The notes under the pieces: generated by a model | What the model was told of the DNA's origin: nothing | Seen by the model: the letters and a program-made list of their open reading frames with translations, nothing else | Databases searched by the model: none | Shown: positions 1-7,002 of the stretch, piece after piece | How the letters are laid out: each line of letters starts with the position of its first letter | How positions within the stretch are numbered: the first letter of the stretch is position 1 | Program-made: the position numbers and the translations under genes | DNA from: CAZOGW01 sp964579415 | GTDB taxonomy: Bacteria; Actinomycetota; Acidimicrobiia; Spongiisociales; UBA5794 | Reading direction: 5' to 3' | DNA: 13,877 nt | NCBI GenBank assembly: GCA_964579415.1 | Contig: CAZOGW010000080.1 | Coordinates: 1 to 13,877, forward strand

Positions 1-32
1 CCGGATACCACGCCGTCCCCCGGGAGTCCCTC

Positions 33-803
33 ATGTCCGACCTGGCCCTCTACGAAACGCACGGCTCCGTAGCTCTCGTCACCCTGAACCGGCCGCCTGT
101 GAATGCCCTCAATGCCGAGCTGATCGCCGCCATCGACGCCGCCCTCGACCAGGCTGCCGACCCGTCGGTGCGGGCGGTGGTGGTCACCGGGAGCCGCCAC
201 TTCGCCGCCGGGGCCGACATCAAGCGCTTTGTCGACGCCTTCGAGAGCGGTGCCGACGAGCCACAGGCGAGCGGCCTGGGAGCCGTCATCGACAAGCTGG
301 AGGCGCTGGCGAAGCCCACCATCGCCGCCATCACCGGCTACGCCCTCGGCGGTGGCCTGGAACTGGCAATGGGCGCCGACTTCCGCTACCTCGCCGACGA
401 CGCCAAAGTGGGCCAGCCTGAGATCCTTCTCGGGCTCATCCCCGGGGCCGGCGGCACCCAGCGCCTTCCCCGCCTCGTCGGCTACCAGCGCGCCAAGGAG
501 ATGAACTTCTCCGGCCGCCAGATGGCCGCCGACGAAGCGCTTGCCGTCAGCCTCGCCGACAAGGTGGTGCCCGCGGCGGAGCTGCTCGACGTCACCCTCG
601 CCGATGCCGCCCGCTGGGCGGAAGGCCCCACCGCCGCCTACGCAGCCGTCAAGACTTCGATGGGAGGCGGGTACGGCCGGCCCCTCGCCGATGCGCTGGC
701 ATGGGAGCGGGAGCAGTTCAACGCCCTCTTCGCCACCGCCGACGCCAAGGCCGGCATCCTCGCCTTCGTGGCCAAGGAGAAGCCCGGGTTCCAGGGCAAG
801 TGA
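33..803 (+). CDS. Enoyl-CoA hydratase (crotonase family)
   Basis: This 256-residue protein has the length and fold signatures of a crotonase-family enoyl-CoA hydratase, which adds water across the trans-2,3 double bond of enoyl-CoA in beta-oxidation. The first oxyanion-hole segment is visible as HFAAGADIK (residues 56-64) and the second as the glycine-rich GYALGGGLELA (102-112). Glu110 and Glu130 (in GQPEILLGLIPGAGGTQRL) are 20 residues apart, the spacing of the two catalytic glutamates of rat mitochondrial hydratase (Glu144/Glu164), so hydratase activity is favoured over isomerase or other crotonase chemistries. The ATG start at 33 has a GGGAG ribosome binding site six bases upstream. The gene appears monocistronic or the end of an operon lying to the left; a 43-bp gap separates it from vapB. 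Chain-length specificity cannot be read from the sequence. Confidence 0.93.
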   Translation: MSDLALYETHGSVALVTLNRPPVNALNAELIAAIDAALDQAADPSVRAVVVTGSRHFAAGADIKRFVDAFESGADEPQASGLGAVIDKLEALAKPTIAAITGYALGGGLELAMGADFRYLADDAKVGQPEILLGLIPGAGGTQRLPRLVGYQRAKEMNFSGRQMAADEALAVSLADKVVPAAELLDVTLADAARWAEGPTAAYAAVKTSMGGGYGRPLADALAWEREQFNALFATADAKAGILAFVAKEKPGFQGK

Positions 804-809
804 GCCAAG

Positions 810-840
810 TACTACCATCTACACGGATAGCTACATGTAG
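810..840. promoter_or_regulatory. Possible VapB operator: CTAC half-sites and a palindrome
   Basis: The short gap before vapB is AT-richer than its surroundings. It holds CTAC at 812, 819 and 831, and a perfect 10-bp palindrome CTACATGTAG at 831-840 that ends six bases before the vapB start codon. VapB-type antitoxins usually repress their own operon from palindromic sites overlapping the promoter, so an autoregulatory operator is plausible. No convincing -35/-10 pair could be assigned. Confidence 0.35.
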
Positions 841-846
841 GGAAGC

Positions 847-1101
847 ATGGCTCTCAACATCCGCAACAGAGAAGCCGAGCGCTTGGCGGCCGAACTTGCC
901 GCGCTGACCGGTGAGACGAAGACGGAGGCGGTGCGGAGCGCGCTCGAGGACAAGCTGGTGCGGCTGCGCCGCGAACAGGCGGGACGGCGGCTGGCCGAAG
1001 AGCTGGAGGACGTGGCACGCCGCTATGCGTCGCTTCCCGTGCTCGACGACAGATCTGCCGAGGAGATTCTCGGCTACGACGGCGATGGGCTTCCGTCCTG
1101 A
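847..1101 (+). CDS. vapB: VapB-like antitoxin (Rv0623 / PSK transcription-factor type)
   Basis: This 84-residue protein begins MALNIRNREAERLAAELA, followed by LTGETKTEAVRSALEDKL. That is the characteristic N-terminus of the Rv0623-like VapB family (PSK_trans_fac), a short ribbon-helix-helix-like DNA-binding domain. The C-terminal half (about 40-84) is charged and would wrap the toxin's active site. It should neutralise the VapC encoded next to it and repress the shared operon. The ATG at 847 follows a GGGAAG ribosome binding site. Its TGA stop shares its last base with the ATG of vapC (TGATG), the tight coupling usual for toxin–antitoxin pairs. Family assignment rests on motif recognition. 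Confidence 0.87.
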   Translation: MALNIRNREAERLAAELAALTGETKTEAVRSALEDKLVRLRREQAGRRLAEELEDVARRYASLPVLDDRSAEEILGYDGDGLPS

Positions 1102-1523
1102 TGGTGATCGACAGCTCGGCGCTTCTGGCGATACTCGAGGGCGAGCCGGAGCGGGGTGCGTTCATCGCGGCGATCGAGAGTGCCGAGAACCGGTTGGTCT
1201 CGGCGGCCACGTTCCTCGAGACGTCCATCGTCGTCGAGGCCCGCCGTGGGGCAGGTGGGCTGCACCATCTCGACCAGTTCATCGAGTTGGCCGGAATCGA
1301 ACTGGTGCCCTTCGATCGGGACCAGGCACTCCAGGCCCGTCGTGCATTCAGCCGCTACGGCAAGGGACGCCATCCGGCCGGCCTCAACTTCGGTGATTGC
1401 CTCACCTACGGTCTGGCCAAGGTGCGTGACGAGACGGTGCTCTTCAAGGGCGACGACTTCTCACGGACGGATATCGCGGCGAAGCGACTCCATCGCCGCG
1501 TCGGTGCGTCGGGCTCTGCATGA
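1101..1523 (+). CDS. vapC: VapC-like PIN-domain ribonuclease toxin
   Basis: This 140-residue protein is a PIN-domain endoribonuclease of the VapC toxin family, which cleaves RNA (often tRNA or rRNA) in a Mg2+-dependent way when the antitoxin is lost. The acidic active-site set is visible: Asp4 in MVIDSSALLAIL, Glu40 in SAATFLETSIVV, Asp99 in LNFGDCLTYGLA, and Asp118/Asp119 in VLFKGDDFSRTD. The phrase NFGDCLTYGLAK and the terminal GDDFSRTDI are typical of the Rv0624 (VapC30) subgroup, matching the Rv0623-like antitoxin upstream. All catalytic positions are intact and the length is normal, so the module looks functional. The start codon overlaps the vapB stop by one base. The RNA target cannot be predicted from sequence alone. 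Confidence 0.9.
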   Translation: MVIDSSALLAILEGEPERGAFIAAIESAENRLVSAATFLETSIVVEARRGAGGLHHLDQFIELAGIELVPFDRDQALQARRAFSRYGKGRHPAGLNFGDCLTYGLAKVRDETVLFKGDDFSRTDIAAKRLHRRVGASGSA

Positions 1524-1556
1524 CGAGCGGCGGCGGGACGAGATCGGAGCATCGCT

Positions 1557-1599
1557 GGGATCGTTCTCCGACTCCGGCCACGACCGGGATGACGATCCT
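1557..1599. repeat. Imperfect inverted repeat downstream of vapC (REP-like or terminator)
   Basis: The outer arms GGATCGT (1558-1564) and ACGATCC (1592-1598) are exact inverted copies. An inner CCGG…CCGG pair (1574-1577 and 1584-1587) encloses six bases. The reverse strand reads GTCATCCCGGTCGTGG, which resembles the extragenic palindromes beginning GTCATCCCGG that are scattered in many genomes. There is no T-run, so an intrinsic terminator is less likely than a REP-like element. The rest of the spacer between vapC and the cysteine desulfurase (1524-1756) shows nothing else except the heptamer array at its right end. Confidence 0.4.
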
Positions 1600-1719
1600 G
1601 CGGCGTGGGTCCGTTCCCAACGTCACGCCGGCGCTCGCTTACCGGCTGAGCTGTCGACGCGCGGTTGCTGTCCTCCGCACACGAGGTGGACATACAACCG
1701 TCGCCGGTTGACGGCTATG

Positions 1720-1754
1720 TACTGGATACTGGATGCGGGATACTGGATACCTGC
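1720..1754. repeat. Tandem heptamer array, consensus TACTGGA (five units)
   Basis: Five units of exactly seven bases lie end to end: TACTGGA, TACTGGA, TGCGGGA, TACTGGA, TACCTGC. Three are identical and two degenerate. The array ends two bases before the start codon of the cysteine desulfurase, so it occupies the place of the ribosome binding site and possibly the promoter. The same heptamer recurs upstream of the gene at 4020. Seven-base tandem repeats of this sort resemble the STRR sequences described in cyanobacteria. Confidence 0.75.
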
Positions 1755-1756
1755 AG

Positions 1757-2905
1757 ATGATCTACCTCGACCACGCCGCCACGACACCGCTGCGCCCCGA
1801 GGTGCGCGAGGCCATGGGGCCGTACCTCGGTGAGGTGTTCGGCAACCCCTCGGGCATCCACGAGGTGTCACGGCGCGCCAAGAACGCCGTCGAGGCGGCC
1901 CGGGAGGCCATCGCCGACCTGCTGGGCGCTGCCCGGCCGCTGGAGGTCGTGTTCACCGGTGGCGGCACCGAATCGGACAACCTGGCGGTGGCGGGACGGG
2001 CGCTGGCCGGCGCCGGGCGCGGCGGAGTGGTGACCGTCTCCACCGAGCACGACGCCGTCCTCGAGACGGCCCGCTGGCTGGCCAAGCTGGGATGTGACGT
2101 CGGTGTCGTCCCCGTAGGAGCCGGCGGGACGGTGTCGCCGGAGGAGGTTGCCGCCCACGTCGGCGCAGAGACGGTGCTGGTGTCGGTCATGGTCGCCAAC
2201 AATGAGACCGGTGCACTCCAGTCGGTGGCCGAAGTCGTCGAGAGAGTCCGTGCCCGCCGGGACGGCGTGACGGTGCACACCGACGCCGTCCAGGCCTTCC
2301 TCACCGGGGAGGTCACCGTTGCCTCCACCGGCGCCGACCTGATCTCGCTCTCCGGGCACAAGCTGGGCGCCCCCAAGGGTGTGGGCGTGCTCTACGTGCG
2401 GGACGGGGTCGATCTGGAACCGGTGATCCACGGTGGCGGCCAGGAGCTGGGACGCCGCTCCGGCACCCACAACGTCGCCGCCATCGTCGGCATGGCCGAG
2501 GCGATGCGGCTCGCCGCCGCCCAGCGGGAAACCCTCGCCGGGCTCCTCGCCGCCGAGCGCGACGCCTTCGAGGAGCGGCTCGCCGGGAGGCGTCCCGACG
2601 TGGCCGTGACCGCGGCCGGCGTGGCCCGCACACCGCAGCACAGCCACGTGAGGTTCCCCGGCATCGGTGCCGAGACACTCCTCATCCGCCTCGACCGGGC
2701 CGGGGTGGCCGCCTCCTCCGGATCGGCGTGCCACAGCGGCGCCATCGAGCCGTCCCACGTCCTCGAGGCGATGGGCCTGTCCCCAACCCAGGCCAGGCAG
2801 GGTGTCCGCTTCTCGTTCGGTTGGGTGACCCGGCCCGGCGACGGCGCTGCCGCCGCCGACCTGGTCGCCTCCGTGGTGAACGACCTGGCGGAGGCGCCGG
2901 CGTGA
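1757..2905 (+). CDS. Cysteine desulfurase (NifS/IscS family)
   Basis: This 382-residue PLP enzyme takes sulfur from cysteine, leaving alanine and an enzyme persulfide that feeds tRNA thiolation and Fe-S cluster assembly. It opens with the family signature MIYLDHAATTPLRPEV. Visible catalytic residues are His98 (STEHDAV), Asp176 (VHTDAVQ), the Schiff-base Lys202 (SGHKLGAPKG) and the persulfide-forming Cys325 (SSGSACHSG). The start is set at ATG 1757 because family homology begins there; an in-frame ATG at 1733 lies inside the heptamer repeat and would add eight unrelated residues. There is no clear Shine–Dalgarno sequence at 1757, which suggests a leaderless or short-leader transcript. The stop overlaps the GTG of mnmA by four bases, so its sulfur is probably passed directly to MnmA. 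IscS versus NifS naming is not resolved. Confidence 0.95.
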   Translation: MIYLDHAATTPLRPEVREAMGPYLGEVFGNPSGIHEVSRRAKNAVEAAREAIADLLGAARPLEVVFTGGGTESDNLAVAGRALAGAGRGGVVTVSTEHDAVLETARWLAKLGCDVGVVPVGAGGTVSPEEVAAHVGAETVLVSVMVANNETGALQSVAEVVERVRARRDGVTVHTDAVQAFLTGEVTVASTGADLISLSGHKLGAPKGVGVLYVRDGVDLEPVIHGGGQELGRRSGTHNVAAIVGMAEAMRLAAAQRETLAGLLAAERDAFEERLAGRRPDVAVTAAGVARTPQHSHVRFPGIGAETLLIRLDRAGVAASSGSACHSGAIEPSHVLEAMGLSPTQARQGVRFSFGWVTRPGDGAAAADLVASVVNDLAEAPA

Positions 2906-3972
2906 GGATCCTTGTCGCCATGTCGGGAGGCGTCGACAGTTCGGTGGCGGCGGCGCTGATGGTCGAGGCGGGCCACGACGTCGTCGGTGTCACCCTCAAG
3001 CAATGGGAGGGCGCCGGCGGCGAGATGCCCACCGCGGGCTGCTGCACCGTCGGCGACGCCGAGGACGCCCGCCGCGTCTCCGCCCAGCTCGATGTCCCCT
3101 ACTACGTGCTCGACTACGTCGACGAGTTCACCGCGGCGGTGGTGGACCGCTTCGGCGAGGCCTACATGGAGGGCCGCACCCCCAATCCCTGCATCGAGTG
3201 CAACCGCAAGGTCCGGTTCGCCGCCCTCCTCGACCGCACCACCGCCCTCGGCTGCGACGTGCTCGTCACCGGCCACCATGCCCGCATCCGCCGCGACGCC
3301 GCCGGGTACCACCTGCTCGCCGCGGTGGACGGCACCAAGGACCAGTCCTACGTTCTGCACATGCTGGGCCAGGCCGAACTGGCGCGGGTGCTGCTGCCCG
3401 TCGGGGAGATGACCAAGGTCGAGGTGAGGGAGAAGGCGGCGGCCCTGGGGTTGCGCACCGCCTCCAAACCCGACTCGCAGGACCTGTGTTTCGTCGGCAA
3501 GGGCGACTACCGGGACTTCCTGCGCACCCGGTTCCCCCAGGCGGCCCGCCCGGGGCGCATCGTCGACACCGCCGGCGCCGAGGTGGGCCGCCACCACGGG
3601 ACCGTCGACTTCACCGTGGGCCAGCGCCGCGGCCTGGGAGTGGCGGTCGGCGAGCCCCGGTACGTGGTGGGCATCGCCCCCGACACCGCCACCGTCACCA
3701 TCGGCTCGCGGAAGGACCTCGAGGTGGCCGGGTGCCTCACCGAGGACATGACCTTCGTCGCCGGTCCGCCCGACCCCGGTGAGCCTCTGACCGTGAAGGT
3801 TCGCTACCGCACCCGCCCGGTCCCGGCGACACTCCACGACGGGCCGGATGGCTGGCGGGTCACCTTCGCCTCCCCCCAGATCGGTGTCGCCCCCGGCCAG
3901 GCCGCCGTCCTCTACCGTGGCGACGAGGTAGTCGGCGGTGGCACCATCACCGCCGCGTTACGTAATACGTAA
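2902..3972 (+). CDS. mnmA: tRNA-specific 2-thiouridylase MnmA
   Basis: This 356-residue protein catalyses ATP-dependent 2-thiolation of wobble uridine-34 in tRNAs for Lys, Glu and Gln, using persulfide sulfur. The PP-loop SGGVDSS occupies residues 8-14. The two catalytic cysteines are Cys97 in NPCIECN and Cys196 in DSQDLCFV. FTVGQRRGLGV and the beta-barrel C-terminal region complete the family pattern, and the length is normal. The start is GTG 2902, overlapping the desulfurase stop (GTGA); it places RILVAMSGGVDSS at the N-terminus as in homologues, and a longer in-frame reading would run into the desulfurase. The last residues (LRNT) and the TAA stop are written in the first units of a heptamer repeat, so the true family sequence seems to end near GGTITAA. 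Confidence 0.96.
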   Translation: MRILVAMSGGVDSSVAAALMVEAGHDVVGVTLKQWEGAGGEMPTAGCCTVGDAEDARRVSAQLDVPYYVLDYVDEFTAAVVDRFGEAYMEGRTPNPCIECNRKVRFAALLDRTTALGCDVLVTGHHARIRRDAAGYHLLAAVDGTKDQSYVLHMLGQAELARVLLPVGEMTKVEVREKAAALGLRTASKPDSQDLCFVGKGDYRDFLRTRFPQAARPGRIVDTAGAEVGRHHGTVDFTVGQRRGLGVAVGEPRYVVGIAPDTATVTIGSRKDLEVAGCLTEDMTFVAGPPDPGEPLTVKVRYRTRPVPATLHDGPDGWRVTFASPQIGVAPGQAAVLYRGDEVVGGGTITAALRNT

Positions 3973-3979
3973 TACGTAC
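3959..3979. repeat. Tandem heptamer array, consensus TACGTAA (three units)
   Basis: Three consecutive seven-base units TACGTAA, TACGTAA and TACGTAC begin inside the last codons of mnmA and supply its TAA stop codon. Each contains the palindrome TACGTA. Eight unrelated bases separate it from the TACTGGA-type array that follows. Confidence 0.7.
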
Positions 3980-3987
3980 TGCCTTTG

Positions 3988-4015
3988 TACTGGATACCGG
4001 CTACTGGATACTGAT
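3988..4015. repeat. Tandem heptamer array, consensus TACTGGA (four units)
   Basis: The four units are TACTGGA, TACCGGC, TACTGGA and TACTGAT, in strict seven-base phase, ending four bases before the ATG at 4020. The consensus equals that of the array at 1720-1754, about 2.3 kb away on the other side of the desulfurase–mnmA pair. GATACT at 4007-4012 sits at about the right distance to serve as a -10 box for a leaderless transcript starting at the ATG; this is speculative. Confidence 0.7.
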
Positions 4016-4019
4016 CCCC

Positions 4020-4919
4020 ATGGACCGCCAAGACTGGCAATCTGAGCCGACCCACCCCGACGACGTCGAGGCGCGCCGGGTCGCCGAGCGGCTCGATCAG
4101 CTCTCCATGGGTGAGGTGGAGCGCATCATCCAGCGGGCACTGGAGATCCAATCGAGCACCAGCGACCTGGCCCCGGACCAGCTCGACCGGGAGACGCTGC
4201 GCCGGGTCGCCGCCGAGATGGACATCAGCCCCCAGCACCTGGAACAGGCACTGGTGGAGGAACTGGCAGCCGCAGGTCGAGAGGATCCGGGACTCCTCGA
4301 CCGCATCTTCATCCCACGCAGGATCTCCGCCTCCGGGGTGGCCGGGGGCACCCTCGCCGAGGTGGATGCCGCCGTCGACGACTGGATGGTTGGCCAGGAG
4401 GGCATGGTGCGCCGCGCCACCCGCAAAGGCGAGGTGGTGTGGGAAAAGGACCCCAGCCTGGCGGCCTCGGTACGGCGCGGGCTGAGGCTGTCGCAGGCCA
4501 CCGGTGATCTACGCCAGGCATCGACGGTGACCACCCGGGTACGGCCGGCGACCGAGACCCGCCACATCGTCGGTGTCGAGGCCGACGTCACCCCGACCCG
4601 GCGCCTCGCCATCGCTCTGGCCACCGGCGTACTCGCCCTCAGTGCCGGTGTCGGCGTCGCTGTCGCCGCCTTCACCGACGGCGTGGCCGGCGACGCCGCC
4701 GCCGTCGCCAGCACCGCCGCAGCCGGCGCCATCGGCTTCGGGTCCATCGTCCTCGGCTTCAAGATGTGGGCGGGCAAGGTCAGGGCGGCAGTGGAGCGGG
4801 CCGTCGAGGCCATCTCCTCCCCGGCGAGCATCCCCACCCCCGGAGGGCTACGCGATGCCGTCATCAACCTGGTCGGCCAGGTGTGGGGCAGCGGCGGCTG
4901 GGGGCGGCGCCGTGGCTGA
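4020..4919 (+). CDS. Hypothetical protein: helical N-terminal domain and two transmembrane helices
   Basis: I do not recognise this 299-residue protein. The N-terminal part (about 1-90) is charged and predicted helical; LSMGEVERIIQRALEIQ and LDRETLRRVAAEMDISPQHL look like a small helical module found at the start of some uncharacterised bacterial membrane proteins. A middle region (about 95-190) reads like a mixed alpha/beta soluble domain. Two hydrophobic segments follow, about 196-217 (LAIALATGVLALSAGVGVAV) and 228-249, the second ending in FKMWAGK. The tail is glycine- and arginine-rich. There is no signal peptide, so the N-terminal domain is probably cytoplasmic. It starts four bases after a heptamer array with no good Shine–Dalgarno sequence, and its TGA lies inside the first codons of ligA (8-nt overlap), so it is probably co-transcribed with ligA. 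A role in DNA metabolism is not supported by its sequence. Confidence 0.8.
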   Translation: MDRQDWQSEPTHPDDVEARRVAERLDQLSMGEVERIIQRALEIQSSTSDLAPDQLDRETLRRVAAEMDISPQHLEQALVEELAAAGREDPGLLDRIFIPRRISASGVAGGTLAEVDAAVDDWMVGQEGMVRRATRKGEVVWEKDPSLAASVRRGLRLSQATGDLRQASTVTTRVRPATETRHIVGVEADVTPTRRLAIALATGVLALSAGVGVAVAAFTDGVAGDAAAVASTAAAGAIGFGSIVLGFKMWAGKVRAAVERAVEAISSPASIPTPGGLRDAVINLVGQVWGSGGWGRRRG

Positions 4920-6954
4920 CGGGGTCGGCTCGCCCGAGGCGAGGGCGGACGAACTGCGAGCCGTCCTGCGGTACCACAACCACCGCTACTACGTGCTCGA
5001 CGACCCCGAGGTCTCCGATGCCGAATTCGATGCCCTGCTGCGTGAGCTGATCGCCATCGAGGAGGACCACCCCGAGCTGATCACCCCGGACTCGCCCACA
5101 CAACGCATCGGCACCCCGGTGGGGGAGATGTTCACCCCGGTGGTCCACCGCCAGCCCATGTTCTCGCTGGACAACGCGGTGTCGGTGGCGGAGCTGGAGG
5201 CGTGGCAGGCGCGCCTGGAGCGTGTGCTGGGGCGCCGCCCCGAGGGGTACGTCTGCGAGCTGAAGATCGACGGGCTGGCGGTGTCGCTCACCTACGAGAA
5301 CGGGGTGCTGGTGAAGGGCGCCACCCGCGGTGACGGCGTCACCGGCGAGGACGTCACCGCCAACGTGCGCACCATCGAGGCGGTGCCGCTCCGCCTCAGC
5401 GGCGCAGCGCCCACCGTGATGGAGGTGCGCGGCGAGATCTACCTGCCGGTGTCGGAGTTCGAGGCGCTCAACGCCCGCCAGGCGGAGATAGGGGGCCGCC
5501 CCTACGTCAACCCGCGCAACACCGCCGCCGGGTCGGTGAGGCAGAAGGACCCGGCCAAGACCGCCGAGCGCAAGCTCGCCATCTGGGTGTACCAGGTGGG
5601 CTACGTCGACGGCGGGCCCACTTTCACCCACCATTCGGGCACCCTGGAGTGGATGGCCTCGTTGGGGCTGCGGGTCAATCCGGCCAACCGGGTGGTCCCC
5701 GACATCGAGGCCGTCGAGACCTTCGTCTCCGAAGCGCAGCAACACCGTCACGACCGCGACTACGAGACGGACGGTGTCGTCATCAAGGTGGACAGCCTGG
5801 CCGACCAGGCCGACGCCGGGTTCACCGCCAAGAGCCCCCGCTGGGCCGTCGCCTACAAGATGCCACCCGAGGAGAAGACGACAATCCTCGCCGACATCCG
5901 CATCAACGTGGGCCGCACCGGGGCCGTCACCCCCTACGCGGTGCTGGAGCCGGTCTTCGTCGGCGGCGTCTCGGTGACCACGGCGACCCTGCACAACGAG
6001 GGAGAGTTGCAGCGTAAGGACCTGCGTGTCGGAGACACGGTGGTGGTGCGCCGGGCGGGAGACGTCATTCCCGAGGTCGCGGCGCCGGTGCTGTCCCTGC
6101 GCCCCGAGGGCGCCGAGGTGTGGCGCATGCCCGCCGATTGCCCCTTCTGCGGCAACCCGATCGTCACCCCCGAGGGCGAGGCGAAGGCACGCTGCACCGG
6201 CGGGTACGCCTGCCCCAGCCGCCTGCGGGAGTACCTGGCCCACTTTGCCTCCCGGGGGGCCATGGACATCGAGCATCTCGGCTACAAGACCATCGACCTG
6301 CTGCTGGAACAGGGTCTCATCGCCGACCCCGCCGACATCTTCGGGTTCGACACCACCGATTTGCTCGATCTGGAGGGCTGGAAGGAGACCTCGGTCGGCA
6401 ACCTGGCCAAGGCCATCGACGCGGCGCGCAACCGGCCGCTGGCCAACCTACTCTTCGCCCTCGGCATCCCCCACGTCGGCGGCACCTTGGCGCGCACCCT
6501 GGCGCGCCACTTCCGCTCCTTGGAGCGGCTCATGGCTGCCACCTACGACGAGGTCGTGGCCATCGACGGGGTGGGCCCGGAGATCGCCCGGGGAGTCGCC
6601 GAGTGGTCCCAGGACCCGGCCAACCGCGACCTGGTGGCGCGCCTCGGTGCCGCCGGTGTCAGCCTGGCCGACCCCGAGCCGGAGGGCGCCGCCCCCTCGG
6701 GCCTCCTCGCCGGGGTCACCCTGGTCATCACCGGCACCCTGGAAGGCTTCAGTCGCGAAGGAGCCAAGCAGGCGGTCGAGGACCGGGGCGGCAAGGTGGC
6801 CGGCTCGGTGTCCTCCAGGACCACGGCGCTGGTTGCCGGCGATGGCGGCGGATCCAAACGTCGGAAAGCCGAGGAACTCGGCATCCCCGTCCTCGACGAA
6901 GCGCAGTTCAGGGACCTTCTCGAGTCGGGGCTGGCGGTAATCGTCAACGAGTAG
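4912..6954 (+). CDS. ligA: NAD+-dependent DNA ligase LigA
   Basis: This 680-residue protein is the bacterial NAD+-dependent DNA ligase that seals nicks in replication and repair. Domains run in the usual order. Domain Ia has the NAD+-binding YHNHRYYVLDDPEVSD (21-36). The adenylation domain carries Lys118 in the KIDG motif (118-121) and RGEIYLP. The OB fold follows, then a zinc finger with Cys410, Cys413, Cys428 and Cys434, a helix-hairpin-helix region (about 510-585) and a C-terminal BRCT domain (about 594-675). The start is GTG 4912, which gives the normal N-terminus; the reading frame is open much further upstream but only as a shadow of the preceding gene. The first eight bases overlap the preceding gene's end, with GGGGGCGG as a weak ribosome binding site. 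Length and motifs are intact, so it is surely the housekeeping enzyme. Confidence 0.97.
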   Translation: MADGVGSPEARADELRAVLRYHNHRYYVLDDPEVSDAEFDALLRELIAIEEDHPELITPDSPTQRIGTPVGEMFTPVVHRQPMFSLDNAVSVAELEAWQARLERVLGRRPEGYVCELKIDGLAVSLTYENGVLVKGATRGDGVTGEDVTANVRTIEAVPLRLSGAAPTVMEVRGEIYLPVSEFEALNARQAEIGGRPYVNPRNTAAGSVRQKDPAKTAERKLAIWVYQVGYVDGGPTFTHHSGTLEWMASLGLRVNPANRVVPDIEAVETFVSEAQQHRHDRDYETDGVVIKVDSLADQADAGFTAKSPRWAVAYKMPPEEKTTILADIRINVGRTGAVTPYAVLEPVFVGGVSVTTATLHNEGELQRKDLRVGDTVVVRRAGDVIPEVAAPVLSLRPEGAEVWRMPADCPFCGNPIVTPEGEAKARCTGGYACPSRLREYLAHFASRGAMDIEHLGYKTIDLLLEQGLIADPADIFGFDTTDLLDLEGWKETSVGNLAKAIDAARNRPLANLLFALGIPHVGGTLARTLARHFRSLERLMAATYDEVVAIDGVGPEIARGVAEWSQDPANRDLVARLGAAGVSLADPEPEGAAPSGLLAGVTLVITGTLEGFSREGAKQAVEDRGGKVAGSVSSRTTALVAGDGGGSKRRKAEELGIPVLDEAQFRDLLESGLAVIVNE

Positions 6955-6969
6955 GCCGGTTTCGCCGGC
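6955..6969. terminator. Weak inverted repeat between convergent ligA and atpG
   Basis: GCCGG (6955-6959) and CCGGC (6965-6969) can pair around a five-base loop directly after the ligA stop. The gap between the two convergent genes is only 48 bp. No T-run follows on either strand, so this is at best a minimal bidirectional stop signal. Confidence 0.25.
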
Positions 6970-7002
6970 GACATTCCTGTCAGTGCAAGACGATGGTGAC
7001 CA

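Noticed and set aside
1..32. GGATACC at 3-9 as a remnant of a further heptamer array before the enoyl-CoA hydratase
   Set aside because: A single seven-base match at the window edge is not enough to call.
4573..4911. Upstream extension of the ligA frame
   Set aside because: The translated extension is Ser/Pro/Arg-rich without family character and is a shadow of the membrane-protein gene; GTG 4912 gives the normal ligase N-terminus.
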